Assembly: GCA_016716885.1 (NCBI GenBank)
Contig: JADJUV010000010.1
Coordinates: 1 to 64,000, forward strand
DNA: 64,000 nucleotides
Direction: 5' to 3'
From: Candidatus Trichofilum aggregatum
Lineage (GTDB): Bacteria > Chloroflexota > Anaerolineae > Promineifilales > Promineifilaceae
Part shown: positions 63,582-64,000 of the stretch, in pieces
How positions within the stretch are numbered: position 1 is the first letter of the stretch
Layout of the letters: every line of letters starts with the position of its first letter
The notes under the pieces: model-generated
The model's input: the letters and a program-made list of their open reading frames with translations, nothing else
What the model was told of the DNA's origin: nothing
The model's database searches: none
Made by a program: the position numbers and the translations under genes

Positions 63582-63620
63582 GCGCCGGGTGACAATCATG
63601 GCACACAACTAGCTATTATT

Positions 63621-64000
63621 ATGAGTGACTTTCATACTCGTTGGCTCCGTTTTCAAGGATATGCTCTTTTTCGTTACGCCCGCCTGGTAACACGCACCGC
63701 CCGTTTTCGCGTTGAAGGGTGGGCCAATGCTGAAAAAGCCCGAGCCACTGGTCGGCCCCTCATCTGGACAACCTGGCATGGCCTGGGTATGACCTACCTC
63801 AATTTTGGCGATCGTTTCTTGGATGCCAATAACTTTATGGCGATTGTGGTGGGGGATGAGCGCTCGAATGTGTTGGCTGAACTAGGCTCACGCCTGGGCG
63901 GGCAACCCGTAGCCATAGATATGCAGGGTAATCCGGTCGCTTCAGGCCGTTCTGTTCTCAAACTGATAAGGGCTTTGAAGGCGGGGCGAGAAACGGTGTT
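63621..64000 (+). CDS. Lysophospholipid acyltransferase-like protein, N-terminal part
   Basis: Open from ATG 63621 to the window end (about 126 residues). LIWTTWHGLGMTYLNFG carries the WHG string of the DUF374/LPLAT group, followed by MAIVVGDERSNVLAELGSRL, which matches the region around the second motif. By family it acylates lysophospholipids or lipid A-like acceptors at the inner membrane. It follows psd and pssA in the same direction, so it is probably part of a phospholipid operon. The C-terminus is outside the window. Confidence 0.7.
   Translation, partial: MSDFHTRWLRFQGYALFRYARLVTRTARFRVEGWANAEKARATGRPLIWTTWHGLGMTYLNFGDRFLDANNFMAIVVGDERSNVLAELGSRLGGQPVAIDMQGNPVASGRSVLKLIRALKAGRETV

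Noticed and set aside
1..64000. GCGGCCGC excess explained only by alanine-rich proteins and GC bias
   Set aside because: Copies are also frequent in the RP and GR codon frames and in non-coding DNA, and equally GC-rich octamers are not comparably frequent by eye.
1..64000. tRNA or rRNA genes
   Set aside because: No cloverleaf with a TTCGA-type loop and no rRNA sequence was recognised in the gaps; short or unusual tRNAs could be missed without a covariance search.

Overview
The window looks like a chromosomal segment of a moderately GC-rich, non-cyanobacterial filamentous or soil/sludge-type bacterium, most plausibly a member of the Chloroflexota (Anaerolineae/Caldilineae side). This rests on gene content: an AfsR/SARP-type regulator, secreted proteases with DUF11, GEVED and P-domains, a C-terminal YLPVILKD motif on a secreted protein, Thr/Pro-rich lipoprotein linkers, and the DUF2202, YfhO and GT39 families. 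It is an inference; no rRNA or other decisive marker is present. I recognise no tRNA, rRNA, CRISPR array or insertion-sequence transposase.

Layout. 1-1574: end of a PfkB sugar kinase and a frameshifted methyltransferase-like gene. 1580-10779: an alpha-glucoside/sucrose locus made of a LacI-type regulator with a promoter and perfect palindromic operator, an AglE-type binding lipoprotein, AglF and AglG permeases, a GH13 alpha-glucosidase and an amylosucrase; the ATPase is not in the window. 10799-17539: subtilisin, nucleotidyltransferase, two secreted proteins with Gly/Asn/Gln-rich tails (one DUF2202) and a two-component system. 18040-21354: an error-prone DnaE-type polymerase broken by repeat tracts and frameshifts. 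21472-28183: ankyrin lipoprotein, decayed AfsR-like regulator, FAD oxidoreductase, greA. 28243-34623: membrane glycan genes (GT39-like, and a YfhO protein fused to a flippase). 34738-43493: thiD, small membrane proteins, and a multidomain M36 protease in pieces. 43752-49597: M16-like protein, HNH module, acpS, hydrolase, PIG-L deacetylase, TPR protein. 50072-57269: hydrolase, DUF368 transporter, TPR/membrane proteins, rhomboid protease, DUF1992 protein, a second GT39-like protein. 57276-61874: glycosyltransferases, PhnD-like lipoprotein, FlgD-Ig surface protein. 62089-64000: phospholipid synthesis (psd-like, pssA, acyltransferase).

The most striking feature is not a gene. The palindromic octamer GCGGCCGC occurs about 119 times by my hand count (about 1 to 3 expected), in all three codon frames and between genes, like the cyanobacterial HIP1 element but with a different sequence. 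A second layer is a family of short tandem tracts, mostly of 7-base units (for example AGTGCTG, GAGACTG, CTCAGCC, GTGAATG, TTTCGAG). They lie between genes and also inside genes, where they are translated as linkers or coincide with gene disruption. A third layer is dispersed inverted-repeat elements: a two-copy MITE-like element of about 220-230 bp, a two-copy element of about 100 bp, and hairpin families near gene ends.

Many genes carry single-base frameshifts, several in homopolymers. Uncorrected assembly indels are therefore a serious alternative to real gene decay throughout the window.
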